From positions 1-64,000 of the forward strand of contig JASJCP010000004.1 in the NCBI GenBank assembly GCA_030065935.1: a stretch of 64,000 bases of DNA, in the 5' to 3' direction. The translations under genes and the position numbers were made by a program. Below the pieces are notes generated by a model, which was given only the letters and a program-made list of their open reading frames with translations, searched no databases and was not told where the DNA came from. The first letter of the stretch is position 1. Each line of letters starts with the position of its first letter. This document shows, in pieces, positions 23,951 to 32,697 of the stretch. Source of the DNA: Xenococcaceae cyanobacterium MO_167.B27. Lineage in GTDB: Bacteria > Cyanobacteriota > Cyanobacteriia > Cyanobacteriales > Xenococcaceae.

Positions 23951-26806
23951 ATGTCAAGGAAGGTGGCACTATTGATCGGGGTTAGTGAGTATGGCGAAGG
24001 CATACCATCTTTGTCAGCCCCACTCAATGATGTAACAGCAATGAAGCGAGTGCTGCAAAATCCCCACATGGGAGGATTTGATGAAGTAGAACCACTCATT
24101 GATCCCGATCCTACTGCTATGCGACTAGCAGTACAACAAATATTTGCTAATTGTCACAAAGATGATTTAGTATTGCTGTTTTTCTCTGGTCATGGAATTA
24201 CAGATGATAACAACAGGCTGTATTTAGCAACCAAAGGAACTTCTAAAGATTTTTACAAAGCCACTTCCGTACCCGCAAGCTTTATTCAAGATGTATCTCT
24301 AGAAAGCTATGCCAAACGACAAGTAATCATTCTCGACTGCTGTTATAGTGGTGCTTTTGCTGAAGGTTGGCAAGCTAAAAGCGTCGGGATTCATCTGGAA
24401 AAAGAACTAGGTGCAGAGGGAAGAGTTGTTTTGACTTCTTCTACAGCCACCCAAACCTCGTTTCAGCAAGAAGATGAAGAGTTGTCCCTCTATACACAGT
24501 ATCTGGTTGAAGGGATTGAAACGGGGGCAGCAGATAAAGAAGGTAATGGCAAAATTTATGCACATGAATTGCATGACTATGCCAAAGCTAAAGTGCAGGA
24601 AGTGAAGCCTAAACAAAAACCAGAAATCATTATTGATAAAGAAGGTTTCAATATTCTACTCAGTCAAGCTCCAGTCGATGACCCAGAATTAGATTATCGT
24701 AAATTCGTAGAGAAATATGCAACTGAGGGTCAAATAACGGTTGCTGGTAATTATATCTTGCGAGTGAAACGGCAAGAGCTTGGCATAACAGAGGAAAAGT
24801 CAGATGAGATTGTAAATGAAGTGCTGGCTCCCTATCGCAAGCGTATCGAAAACATAAAACTTTATAAACAAGCCTTCACAGAAGCAGTTAAACAGAACTA
24901 TCCACTTAGCGAACGGCTGCTTAATGAACTTCAGGATCTTGAAGATGTTTTAGGTCTAGAAGATAAAGATATAGCAGAGGTTAAAGAACCAATTCTGGCA
25001 AAGAAGGAAGCAGAGTATCAACATCAACAAGAGCTTCAACAACAAGAACAAGAAGAGTATGAAAATAAACTTCAGCAATACGAACAAGAATTTTTAAAAG
25101 CGGTTGAACGAGAATATCCCCTGAGTGAAAATACTCGCAATCAAATCAACATTTTGCAGCAGTCTTTAGGGATTAGAGATGAAGATATAAAGCAAATTGA
25201 ACAACCGATTCTGGCTGCTAAGTATCAGGAGAAACTAAAAGAGGAAGAGAGACAGAGACAGAAAGAACAAGAAGCGGAAAAAGCTAGACAGCTAGAGTTA
25301 AAAAAGCAACAAGAACGGAAAGAGTATGAAAATAAGCTACAGCAATACGAACAGGAATTTATTAAAGCAATTCAGGCAGAATATCCACTCAATAGGGATG
25401 TTCGGGATAGTTTGAAGAACTATCAGGAGACTTTAGAAATTACTGATGAAGATATTACTCGAATTGAACAGCCCATTCTCGCTCAGGAAGAAACTAAGTA
25501 TCAGGAAAAACTGAAAGAGGAAGAGAGACAGAGACAGCGACAACAAGAAGCGGAAAAAGCTAAACAGCTAGAGCTACAAAAGCATCGAGAAGCAGAAAAG
25601 CAAGAAGAGAAGCTCAAACAGCAGGAAGCAGAGCATCAAAGAAGATTACAGCAGTATGAGCAGAAAGTTTCCAACGCTATTAGACAGGGCATTTCACCCT
25701 CCCATATTCGACGCGAGTTAAGACAACTTCAACTGACTTTAGGACTCACGGATTCAGAGGTGAGTTCTATTGAGGCAAGACTTGTTTCACGACAATCCTC
25801 AGCTTCAAATATTCCTTCCCCATTACCAACAGAAGTAAAATCATTCAAAAGTAGAAGATTGCTAGTAGGTTTTACGGCTATTCTAACGAGTGTCGTGGGA
25901 ATGGGAGTATATTTATTTTCTAAGCAATATATAGATCTTGCATCTATTCTAAGAATTCTAGAGGCTCAATATCAACAAGGCAGCTATCTAAATTGTTATG
26001 AATATGCTAAAGATAATCCTCATCAAGATAATAGTAAACTTCAAGAATTGATAGGTAAATGTGGTTTAGAAGCAGCAAAAAATGAAACAAATAATGATAG
26101 TTATATTGGTGCGGTTTTGATTGCTCAAACAATACCTAATACAGTGCCTAACTATCAAGAAGTGAAAGTTAGTATTAACGCTTGGTCAGAAAATATCTTA
26201 AATTATGCAACTGAACGTTATGAAAAAGGAGAAGTAGAGAAAGCGATTGCAGCTGCTAATCTGATTCCAGAAAGTAGCAATGTATATAGTCGATCCCAAA
26301 CTAATGTTAATCTTTGGCGCAAGGAAATTCACCAAGAGCATCGTGAGCTTATCTCACAAACAACGGGAGTGAATTACAATCGACTACGTGAACTACTAGT
26401 ATTGGAAAATTGGAAAGAGGCAGATCAAGAAACAGCAAGGATGATGTTTCAAGAAGAGATCACTAAATTTCCCTGTGAAGATCTGCGCATCATTAACCAA
26501 CTTTGGCTAGATTCTAGTCAGGAAAAATTCGGCTTCAGTGTGCAACAAGAAATCTGGCAAAAGTATGGAAGTCCTGGCTGGGGGTCGGACTTTAATGACT
26601 CGAGATTATTCTATCAGGATGTAGGATGGAACAGAGGATGTGTGGAAGTGTGGAAGTGTGTGTGGGATGAAGACCTGGGGGGGTTCAGTGGAGACTTTGA
26701 TTTAACGACAAGTAGAAGGGGCAACCTTCCGGCAACTTTCTTTTATTATTATTGGGAATCAGGAATTGGGGATTTCTTTTATCGCATCGATACTTGTAAC
26801 CTTTAA
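23951..26806 (+). CDS. Caspase-like protease with coiled-coil repeats, TM helix and C-terminal GUN4 domain
   Basis: 951 aa from ATG 23951 (GTG 23939 overlaps the upstream stop). Residues 5-230: peptidase C14 caspase domain with His in FFSGHG (H81) and Cys in LDCCYSGAF (C131). About 245-630: four to five copies of a helical module (YPLSE.R..L..LQ..LG..DEDI..IE.PIL) joined by long Glu/Gln/Lys coiled coils. TM helix about 636-658 (VGFTAILTSVVGMGVYLFSK). About 807-951: GUN4 domain (LENWKEADQETA, FPCEDLRIINQLW, KFGFSVQQEIW, VGWNRG, RRGNLPA). GUN4 binds porphyrins and is part of Mg-chelatase control, so this protease may respond to a tetrapyrrole. Operon with the EACC1-like gene. Confidence 0.88.
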   Translation: MSRKVALLIGVSEYGEGIPSLSAPLNDVTAMKRVLQNPHMGGFDEVEPLIDPDPTAMRLAVQQIFANCHKDDLVLLFFSGHGITDDNNRLYLATKGTSKDFYKATSVPASFIQDVSLESYAKRQVIILDCCYSGAFAEGWQAKSVGIHLEKELGAEGRVVLTSSTATQTSFQQEDEELSLYTQYLVEGIETGAADKEGNGKIYAHELHDYAKAKVQEVKPKQKPEIIIDKEGFNILLSQAPVDDPELDYRKFVEKYATEGQITVAGNYILRVKRQELGITEEKSDEIVNEVLAPYRKRIENIKLYKQAFTEAVKQNYPLSERLLNELQDLEDVLGLEDKDIAEVKEPILAKKEAEYQHQQELQQQEQEEYENKLQQYEQEFLKAVEREYPLSENTRNQINILQQSLGIRDEDIKQIEQPILAAKYQEKLKEEERQRQKEQEAEKARQLELKKQQERKEYENKLQQYEQEFIKAIQAEYPLNRDVRDSLKNYQETLEITDEDITRIEQPILAQEETKYQEKLKEEERQRQRQQEAEKAKQLELQKHREAEKQEEKLKQQEAEHQRRLQQYEQKVSNAIRQGISPSHIRRELRQLQLTLGLTDSEVSSIEARLVSRQSSASNIPSPLPTEVKSFKSRRLLVGFTAILTSVVGMGVYLFSKQYIDLASILRILEAQYQQGSYLNCYEYAKDNPHQDNSKLQELIGKCGLEAAKNETNNDSYIGAVLIAQTIPNTVPNYQEVKVSINAWSENILNYATERYEKGEVEKAIAAANLIPESSNVYSRSQTNVNLWRKEIHQEHRELISQTTGVNYNRLRELLVLENWKEADQETARMMFQEEITKFPCEDLRIINQLWLDSSQEKFGFSVQQEIWQKYGSPGWGSDFNDSRLFYQDVGWNRGCVEVWKCVWDEDLGGFSGDFDLTTSRRGNLPATFFYYYWESGIGDFFYRIDTCNL

Positions 26807-26976
26807 GGCACAGCTATTTCAGGCGAGTTATCAAGCTTAGTTTTTGATACTTTCTCTACGGATTCATGAGCTTTTTGCCAATTCAATACCTGGCACTGTC
26901 ATGACGGACTATCAATCCTCATCAGTTAATCCATCGGCAAGATAGCCTTCTGCGATATCGCCTAATTCACTGGTAG
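26807..26976. other. Intergenic stretch, no sure gene
   Basis: Between the caspase gene and a dead toxin gene. On the minus strand a short protein-like piece (SELGDIAEGYLADGLTDED, 26914-26982, then two stops) can be read, but it is too short to name. It may be what is left of an antitoxin for the YoeB-like relic. Confidence 0.3.
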
Positions 26977-27204
26977 TCTAGTTTAGTATTTAATCCAAAT
27001 AGGACATTATTTAATAAGGTTAAAAAATTGATTGCTATCCTCAGAGAAAATCCTTTCCTCAATCCTCCTCACTAAGAAAAATTGGTAGGTAATTTGAAAG
27101 GATGCTATTTTTGCCGTATCAATATCAAACATCGATTAGTTTATCGTGTTGTCAAAGAAACCAAAACTGTTGAAGTTTTGAGAATGTGGTCACATTATGA
27201 ATAG
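26977..27204 (+). pseudogene. YoeB/Txe-type toxin relic with a nonsense codon
   Basis: The frame reads KVKKLIAILRENPFLNPPH, TAA (27073-27075), EKLVGNLKGCYFCRINIKHR, LVYRVV, VEVLRMWSHYE, TAG. This matches the YoeB/Txe mRNA interferase pattern (ILRENPF.NPPPYEKLVG.L.G.YSRRIN..HRLVY.V......V.V.R.W.HYE). The Tyr codon of PPYEKL has become TAA, and the N-terminal third is not recognisable. The conserved catalytic Arg of SRRIN is CRIN here. A dead type II toxin beside the caspase locus. Confidence 0.7.
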
Positions 27205-27319
27205 TGCGATCGCTGATCTTGTTCAAAATCTAAATCATATTTTTAATTTTTTATTTTCCCAGCGATCGCGACTTCTGCATCATAATCATAAGTAAGTTGA
27301 CTTTCTCAGCTAGAAAAAA

Positions 27320-28180
27320 ATGCAAACACTACAGTTACCATCAAAAAGAGAGATTCCTATACTTGGACAAGGAACATGGCGCATGGGAGAAAAAGCCAGC
27401 CAAAAACAGGCTGAAATTAATGCTTTACGTTTGGGAATAGATTTGGGTATGACTCTGATTGATACTGCGGAAATGTATGGTGAAGGTGGTGCAGAAAAGG
27501 TAGTTGCAGAAGTAATTTCAGGTCGTAGAGAAGAAGTATTTTTGGTCAGTAAGGTGTATCCTTTTAATGCTAGTTACCAAGGTGTAATAGCAGCTTGCGA
27601 TCGCTCTTTATCTAGACTTAAAACAAATTATCTAGATTTATATTTACTACACTGGCGCGGAGGGATTCCTCTATCGGAAACTCTAGAAGGATTGCAGTAT
27701 TTAAAGCAAGCAGGAAAAATACTAGACTACGGCGTAAGTAACTTTGATGTCGATGATATGGAAGAAGCAATATCTTTACCAGGGGGAGATGGTATTGCTA
27801 CTAATCAGGTGCTATACAATCTGATGCGTCGCGGTATTGAATGGGATTTACTACCTTGGTGCAAACAGCGCAATATTCCTATAATGGCTTATTTTCCTGT
27901 AGAACAAAGAGCATTTATCAATCATTCTCATCTTAAAGCGATCACGCAGTGCCTCAGCGAAGCTGAGATCGCATTACGACACAACGCTACAAGTACACAA
28001 ATCGCCCTTAACTGGTTGTTGCGACAGAACAACATTATCTCTATTCCCAAAGCTACTAATCCTAATCATATTAGGGAAAACCGTGCTGCTTTGGATATTA
28101 ACCTTACCGAAGAAGATATTAAAGAAATAGATCGCGCCTTTAAGCCTCCGTCTCGTAAGATGTCCCTAGCAATCAGATAA
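27320..28180 (+). CDS. Aldo/keto reductase
   Basis: 286 aa, NADPH-dependent TIM-barrel reductase. Catalytic residues visible: D in LIDTAEMYGEG (D47), Y53, K in LVSKVYPF (K77) and H in YLLHWRG (H110); C-terminal cofactor motif SIPKATNPNHIRENRAA. Related to DkgA/YeaE-type proteins. Residues 208-216 (ITQCLSEAE) are an extra stretch encoded by a palindromic repeat at 27938-27972; without it the sequence would read KAIALRHNAT as in relatives. The insert is in a surface helix region, so activity is probably kept. Confidence 0.93.
   Translation: MQTLQLPSKREIPILGQGTWRMGEKASQKQAEINALRLGIDLGMTLIDTAEMYGEGGAEKVVAEVISGRREEVFLVSKVYPFNASYQGVIAACDRSLSRLKTNYLDLYLLHWRGGIPLSETLEGLQYLKQAGKILDYGVSNFDVDDMEEAISLPGGDGIATNQVLYNLMRRGIEWDLLPWCKQRNIPIMAYFPVEQRAFINHSHLKAITQCLSEAEIALRHNATSTQIALNWLLRQNNIISIPKATNPNHIRENRAALDINLTEEDIKEIDRAFKPPSRKMSLAIR
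27938..27972. repeat. Palindromic repeat inserted in frame within a HIP1 site
   Basis: Outer arms GCGATC and GATCGC enclose CTCAGC-GAA-GCTGAG. Removing 27 bp (from ACGCAGTG to GAGATC) restores an uninterrupted GCGATCGC and the reading frame. The CACGCAGTGCC part is shared with the intergenic repeat at 13785-13830. Confidence 0.75.
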
Positions 28181-28390
28181 CTTAGGCTTTGATTTGAGGT
28201 TGAGTGCTACAGAATAAACGTAAAGTCGAAAAGAGTCGAAGGTACTCCGCCTTCTGACAAGGGAAGCCCGCTTCGACTTCCTGAATTTCTGCCACAAAAT
28301 CTAAATTGTTGACTAAATACATTTAATGTGAAATTAGATAGAGTTACAATTCACCAATTACCCTCTTTACCCAAAATTCATCATTGCAAC

Positions 28391-29782
28391 ATGGTTCAAT
28401 TAAATCCCAGTTCTAGTTTTAGTTTAACTATCAATATTGAAATACCGAACCGCCCTGGGGCTTTGGCTTCTGTGATGAGTACGATCGCATCTGCTGGAGG
28501 AAGTTTAGGAGATATTTCTCTATTGCAACACAATCTTAAATTTACCCAACGAGAACTTACAGTTGATGCTTCTAGTACTGAACACGCAGAAGATATTGTA
28601 AATAAGATTGAAACTTTACCAAGTGTGAAAGTTTTAAGTTATAGCGATCGCACTTTTGCTTTGCATAAGGGAGGGAAAATCCGTCTTGGGAGTAAGTTAC
28701 CCCTCAAGTCTCAATCGGATCTCTCCATGGCTTATACTCCTGGGGTGGGGCGCATTTGTCGAGCGATCGCAGAAGACCCCGAACAAGTTTATAATCTTAC
28801 TGTCAAAAGCAATATGGTGGCGGTTGTAACTGATGGTAGTGCTGTATTGGGTTTAGGCAATTTGGGTGGAGAAGCTGCTTTACCAGTGATGGAAGGGAAA
28901 GCTTTGTTATTTAAAGAGTTTGCAGGAGTTGATGCGTTTCCGATTTGTCTAGATACTCAAGATACAGAAGAGATTATTAAAACGGTAAAACATATTGCTC
29001 CTGTATTTGGCGGAATCAATTTAGAAGATATTGCTGCGCCTCGCTGTTTTGAAATTGAACAGAGACTCAGACAAGAATTAGATATACCTGTCTTTCATGA
29101 CGATCAGCATGGTACAGCCATTGTAGTTTTAGCAGCCTTATATAATGCCCTAAAATTAGTCGGTAAAGACATAGAATCGGTAAAAATCGTGATTAATGGG
29201 GCTGGTGCTGCTGGAGTTGCTATTGCTACCCTACTGCAAAAAGCTGGAGCAAACACCATTGTATTATGTGATTCTAAAGGGATTATTTCTGAGAGTCGCA
29301 CCGATCTTAATCCCCAGAAACAACTATTTGCAGTTAAAACTAAAGGAACTTTAGCAGATGCCATGCAAGATGCTGATGTCTTCTTAGGAGTCAGCGCACC
29401 AGGAGTACTTACCCCTGATATGGTGTATTCTATGGCACCCCAAGCTATTGTTTTTGCGATGGCAAATCCGATACCCGAAATTCAACCAGAACTAGTCTAT
29501 GATGATGTAGCAGTTATGGCAACAGGGCGTAGTGACTATCCCAATCAAATTAATAACGTTTTAGCTTTTCCTGGGGTATTTCGCGGTGCTTTAGATTGTC
29601 GAGCTTCTGCTATTACTACTAATATGTACTTGGAAGCTGCTAAAGCGATCGCAGCCTTAGTCAGTTCTGAGGATTTGGATCGGGAACATATTATCCCTTC
29701 TGTCTTCGATCCTAGAGTATCTCAAGCTGTTAAGAATGCAGTTTGCCAAGCAGCAGCACAAGATGGAGTTGCTAGAAAGTAG
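28391..29782 (+). CDS. Malic enzyme with N-terminal ACT domain
   Basis: 463 aa from ATG 28391; a GTG 63 bp earlier is in frame but relatives begin at MVQLNPSSS. Decarboxylates malate to pyruvate with reduction of NAD(P). Residues about 5-85 form an ACT regulatory domain (LTINIEIPNRPGALASVMS). The catalytic part has AYTPGVGRICRAI, VTDGSAVLGLGNLGG, FHDDQHGTAIVVLAAL and a Rossmann GAGAAGVAIATLL; MANPIPEI and ATGRSDYPNQ are also present. Linked to C4 metabolism and NAD(P)H supply. It stands alone, with about 210 bp to its upstream neighbour. Confidence 0.95.
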   Translation: MVQLNPSSSFSLTINIEIPNRPGALASVMSTIASAGGSLGDISLLQHNLKFTQRELTVDASSTEHAEDIVNKIETLPSVKVLSYSDRTFALHKGGKIRLGSKLPLKSQSDLSMAYTPGVGRICRAIAEDPEQVYNLTVKSNMVAVVTDGSAVLGLGNLGGEAALPVMEGKALLFKEFAGVDAFPICLDTQDTEEIIKTVKHIAPVFGGINLEDIAAPRCFEIEQRLRQELDIPVFHDDQHGTAIVVLAALYNALKLVGKDIESVKIVINGAGAAGVAIATLLQKAGANTIVLCDSKGIISESRTDLNPQKQLFAVKTKGTLADAMQDADVFLGVSAPGVLTPDMVYSMAPQAIVFAMANPIPEIQPELVYDDVAVMATGRSDYPNQINNVLAFPGVFRGALDCRASAITTNMYLEAAKAIAALVSSEDLDREHIIPSVFDPRVSQAVKNAVCQAAAQDGVARK

Positions 29783-29849
29783 CCACGCTCGGAAGCTCTC
29801 AGGCTAATGGCTGTTGGCGAATACTAACCACTAACCACCAACCACTTCT

Positions 29850-30647
29850 ATGATTGATGATATTCCAGAAGCCATAAGAGAAACCACAGAAATACCCCAA
29901 AAATCATCCCTCCCTGTGCTAATTCCCGCAACTTTAGCCTTGGGAGGAGTTGCGATCGCTGTGGGATTTTTTCTGTTTTTTTTCTTCAGTTATTCTCCCC
30001 CCAAATCTTCTCCCCAAGCTTCCACCAATACAGTTGAGACTAAAGCTGAAGCTAGTTCTGGAATACAAGAAAATTCTGAACCTGAGATAAGTGATTCTCC
30101 AACAGCAGAAATAATACCATTAGTGGAATCTGTCGAGAATGTTTTAGGACATTTACCCTATGAACAAGCACCCACTTCAGAATTAACCCCTATTACCGCC
30201 GATGGCTCGATCCAGTTGCGAAAATCCGCAGCTACAGAGTTTTTAAAAATGCAAGCTGCTGCTAGAGCTGAAGGTATTATTCTCTCTGCTATTTCGGGAT
30301 TTCGGAACGAAGAAACACAAAAATATCTGTTCTTTGAAGTGAAAAAAAAGAGACTACAAAACACTACCACCAGAGCAGAAGTTAGTGCGCCTCCTGGTTA
30401 TAGCGAGCATCATACAGGCTATGCAGTCGATATTGGGGATGGGAAAGTACCAGCAACTAATCTTAGTCCCAAGTTTGGCAATACTCCTGCTTTTCGTTGG
30501 TTAGAAAAAAATGCAGCCAGATATAGTTTTGAGTTATCTTTTCCCCAAGATAATCCCCAGGGTATTAGTTATGAACCTTGGCATTGGCGATATGTAGGCG
30601 ATCGTCATAGTTTAGAAACTTTTTATAAAGCACGTAACCTTAAATAA
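29850..30647 (+). CDS. M15 (VanY-type) D,D-carboxypeptidase, membrane anchored
   Basis: 265 aa. TM anchor near 25-48 (LIPATLALGGVAIAVGFFLF), Ser/Glu-rich linker, then the peptidase M15B domain: SGFRNEETQKYLFFEVK, the zinc motif PPGYSEHHTGYAVDIG (SxHxxGxAxD) and FPQDNPQGISYEPWHWRYVG with the catalytic Glu and third His. It trims the terminal D-Ala from peptidoglycan stem peptides in the periplasm. Its ATG follows a heptamer repeat (CTAACCACCAACCAC). Confidence 0.93.
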   Translation: MIDDIPEAIRETTEIPQKSSLPVLIPATLALGGVAIAVGFFLFFFFSYSPPKSSPQASTNTVETKAEASSGIQENSEPEISDSPTAEIIPLVESVENVLGHLPYEQAPTSELTPITADGSIQLRKSAATEFLKMQAAARAEGIILSAISGFRNEETQKYLFFEVKKKRLQNTTTRAEVSAPPGYSEHHTGYAVDIGDGKVPATNLSPKFGNTPAFRWLEKNAARYSFELSFPQDNPQGISYEPWHWRYVGDRHSLETFYKARNLK

Positions 30648-30659
30648 CTGCTTATTGAT

Positions 30660-30771
30660 GGAATTGGGGAATTGGGGAATTGGGGAGCGCGGGAATACTG
30701 AATACTGAATAGTGAATACTGCTTACTAACAACTAACTACTAACTACTAACAACTAACTACTAACTACTAA
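30660..30771. repeat. Low-complexity tandem repeats before SWIM gene
   Basis: Four GGGGAATT-type octamers, then AATACTG heptamers, then AACTACT heptamers, running straight into the ATG at 30772. Typical STRR DNA; the start codon is directly next to the repeat. Confidence 0.7.
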
Positions 30772-31569
30772 ATGAGCAATTTTCAAGTTGAAACCCGTGA
30801 ATGGTGGGTGGAAAGATGGCTAGAGTTACTCGATTCCTATCGGTTTAAAAAACGCCTTGAAAGGGGACGTAACTACGCCAGAGAAGGTAATGTTCTCAGT
30901 ATCGACTTTAGGGAATCTCAGGCTTTTGCTCAAGTACAGGGGAGCGATGTCGAACCCTATCAGGTATCCTTAGCTCTAGAACCTTTTACCAATGAGGACT
31001 GGGATTATGTCATTGAAACCATGTCCCAAAAAGCGATTTATTCTGCTCAATTATTAGCAGGAGAGATGCCGGATAGTATTGAAGAAGTGTTTACTACTAA
31101 TGGCTTGAGTTTATTTCCCTTTTCTCTCTCTGATGTTCGTTCTCGTTGTAGTTGTCCTGATAAAGCTAATCCTTGCAAACATATCGCAGCCGTTTATTAT
31201 CAGTTAGGCGATCGCTTTAGTGAAGACCCTTTTGTAATTTTCCAGTTACGAGGACGTACTAGAAATCAAATTTTAGAGATGCTGCGTCAATTACGCAGTC
31301 AAAAGGCTAGTGTTGAAGGGCGAGAAATTAAGCCAGGACAAGAAAAACCCAAAATAGACACCAAATCTCCTAAACAACAAGAACAAAATCTAATAAAACG
31401 TAATTTTTGGCAATATGAAGAACCTCTAGAGTCCTCCTTAATTAATCTTATTCCCCCTACTGATAACAAAACTGTCCTCGATATATTAGGCAAAATACCC
31501 CTGGCTACTGCGGATGCAGATGCAGTTCAGCAGTTTTTAGTTACTGTTTATACTGAAAATAAAAAATAG
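30772..31569 (+). CDS. SWIM zinc-finger protein
   Basis: 265 aa. The SWIM motif CxCxnCxH is at CSCPDKANPCKHIAAVYYQL (about residues 127-146). N-terminal REWWVERWLELLDSYRFKKR and RGRNYAREGNVLS match cyanobacterial SWIM proteins often encoded with SNF2 helicases; here no helicase is next to it. SWIM domains bind DNA or protein. Probably nucleic acid transactions, but no direct evidence of role. Confidence 0.88.
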   Translation: MSNFQVETREWWVERWLELLDSYRFKKRLERGRNYAREGNVLSIDFRESQAFAQVQGSDVEPYQVSLALEPFTNEDWDYVIETMSQKAIYSAQLLAGEMPDSIEEVFTTNGLSLFPFSLSDVRSRCSCPDKANPCKHIAAVYYQLGDRFSEDPFVIFQLRGRTRNQILEMLRQLRSQKASVEGREIKPGQEKPKIDTKSPKQQEQNLIKRNFWQYEEPLESSLINLIPPTDNKTVLDILGKIPLATADADAVQQFLVTVYTENKK

Positions 31570-31657
31570 TAACTATTAAGCATATTTACACAATATTAAA
31601 CTATGTATATTTAGTGTATTTACTGAAGACAAATTGTTAAATTACTTGTTATTCTAC

Positions 31658-31790
31658 TTGCTAGTTAGGGAAAAACCTAGATAAATAACAGAGGTCATGC
31701 TGCCCAACATCACCTCTACATACCAACTAATTATATTGTGAAGTAATAGGAAATAAGCTTTAAGGGCATTTAGGCAAATGCCCTTTTACT
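31658..31790 (+). ncRNA. Candidate small RNA with 5' hairpin and terminator
   Basis: TTGCTA (31658-31663), 17 bp, then ATAAAT (31681-31686) can serve as a promoter. About 4 nt later starts a hairpin AGAGGT-C-ATG-loop-CAT-C-ACCTCT (31690-31717) with a C-rich loop. At 31762-31785 a 10-bp perfect stem AAGGGCATTT-AGGC-AAATGCCCTT followed by TT forms a strong rho-independent terminator. The stretch between is not coding and is 190 bp past the SWIM gene. The layout of promoter, hairpin and terminator within about 100 nt suggests an independent sRNA. No known family recognised. Confidence 0.5.
31762..31787 (+). terminator. Rho-independent terminator
   Basis: Perfect 10-bp stem with AGGC loop and a short T tract on the plus strand. 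Ends the candidate sRNA or the SWIM transcript. Confidence 0.75.
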
Positions 31791-32407
31791 TTCTATAATT
31801 GTAGGTGATAATTAGGTTTAATATTGTTTTTAGATTCAGTATTTTCTCGCACTGTGCCTCAAATCTATATTTAATAATCGATATATTAATTATTAAGTTT
31901 TGCAACAAAGTAATAATTTATCGTCAAAACCCTTGTGCGCCCGTAGTTTAATATTGATACTAGCTTTGAAATCAAGAATAATAGATGATTTTTCTTCTGG
32001 TGATTCTGAGTTGCTATTATCTTGAGGTGGAAGGGTAGATCGATTGAACATTGTTTATTTGCTCCGTTGAGAAACAGTATCATATCTTGCACCTAGAAGC
32101 CATACCGCCACGAAACTCAAGTTTTTCTCTAAAACAGTAAATCTATTAAAATCGACTACAAATTTTATCTCTTGCGAGCGGGAAGACCCCCACGTCCCGT
32201 GGTGGGATGTTCGCTCTCGCGCGATAACAAGCTCGGTCACAACTTTACAATTTTGACATTCTATCTTCATATATCAACGGTTTCAGTCTTATATAATAGT
32301 AAAGAGCGCTAATGCGCAATAAAAAAAATACAGGGATTGGCTTCCCCAACTTTAGAACGTCGGAACTTTCTATCACCCTAGAAATTGTAATGGTGACAAA
32401 TGACTTT

Positions 32408-32486
32408 AAAAATCAAGGGGGTCTTCGATAAATAAGTTCTCGAACCCAACCATTAATGGTTGGGCTTTAAGACCCCCTTGATTTTT
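32408..32486. other. Long-armed hairpin (18-bp perfect arms)
   Basis: AAAAATCAAGGGGGTCTT (32408-32425) pairs perfectly with 32469-32486, enclosing 43 nt that contain a second hairpin CCCAACCATTAATGGTTGGG. A T-run follows on plus and an A-run precedes, so it can end transcription both ways. The same architecture is at 56409-56488 with a different stem sequence. Confidence 0.7.
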
Positions 32487-32499
32487 TTGTCTCCTCTGT

Positions 32500-32697
32500 G
32501 ACGCGACTAGTAGGCTCAAGCTTGAAAGCATAGCCAAAAAATTAAATAGAATTGAGCTTCCGTTTGCGGTCGGTGCGCCCGTTAACGTTAAATCAAACAG
32601 CCCAGTAACGGCGATCTGTCGGGGGCAGAGCCTTAAAAACTCTGTCTAGATAAGAGTCTATATGGGAATCCCTCGCCTAGCAGCGACGGGAGGTTCA
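32500..32697 (+). pseudogene. TnpB-like C-terminal relic with IS605-type right end
   Basis: The frame CDATSRLKLESIAKKLNRIE, LPFAVGAPVNVKSNSPVTA, up to the TAG at 32647 resembles the end of TnpB after its zinc finger (RD.NAS.NL). It is followed by GGGAATCCCTCGCC-TAGCAG-CGACGGGAGGTTCAAG (stem 32661-32697), the same hairpin class as at 84-140. Assignment by pattern only. Confidence 0.4.

Noticed and set aside
32055-32270. Minus-strand 71-aa frame with CQNC motif
   Set aside because: It is a translation of the left part of repeat element A; the same DNA recurs in copies B and C without an open frame.
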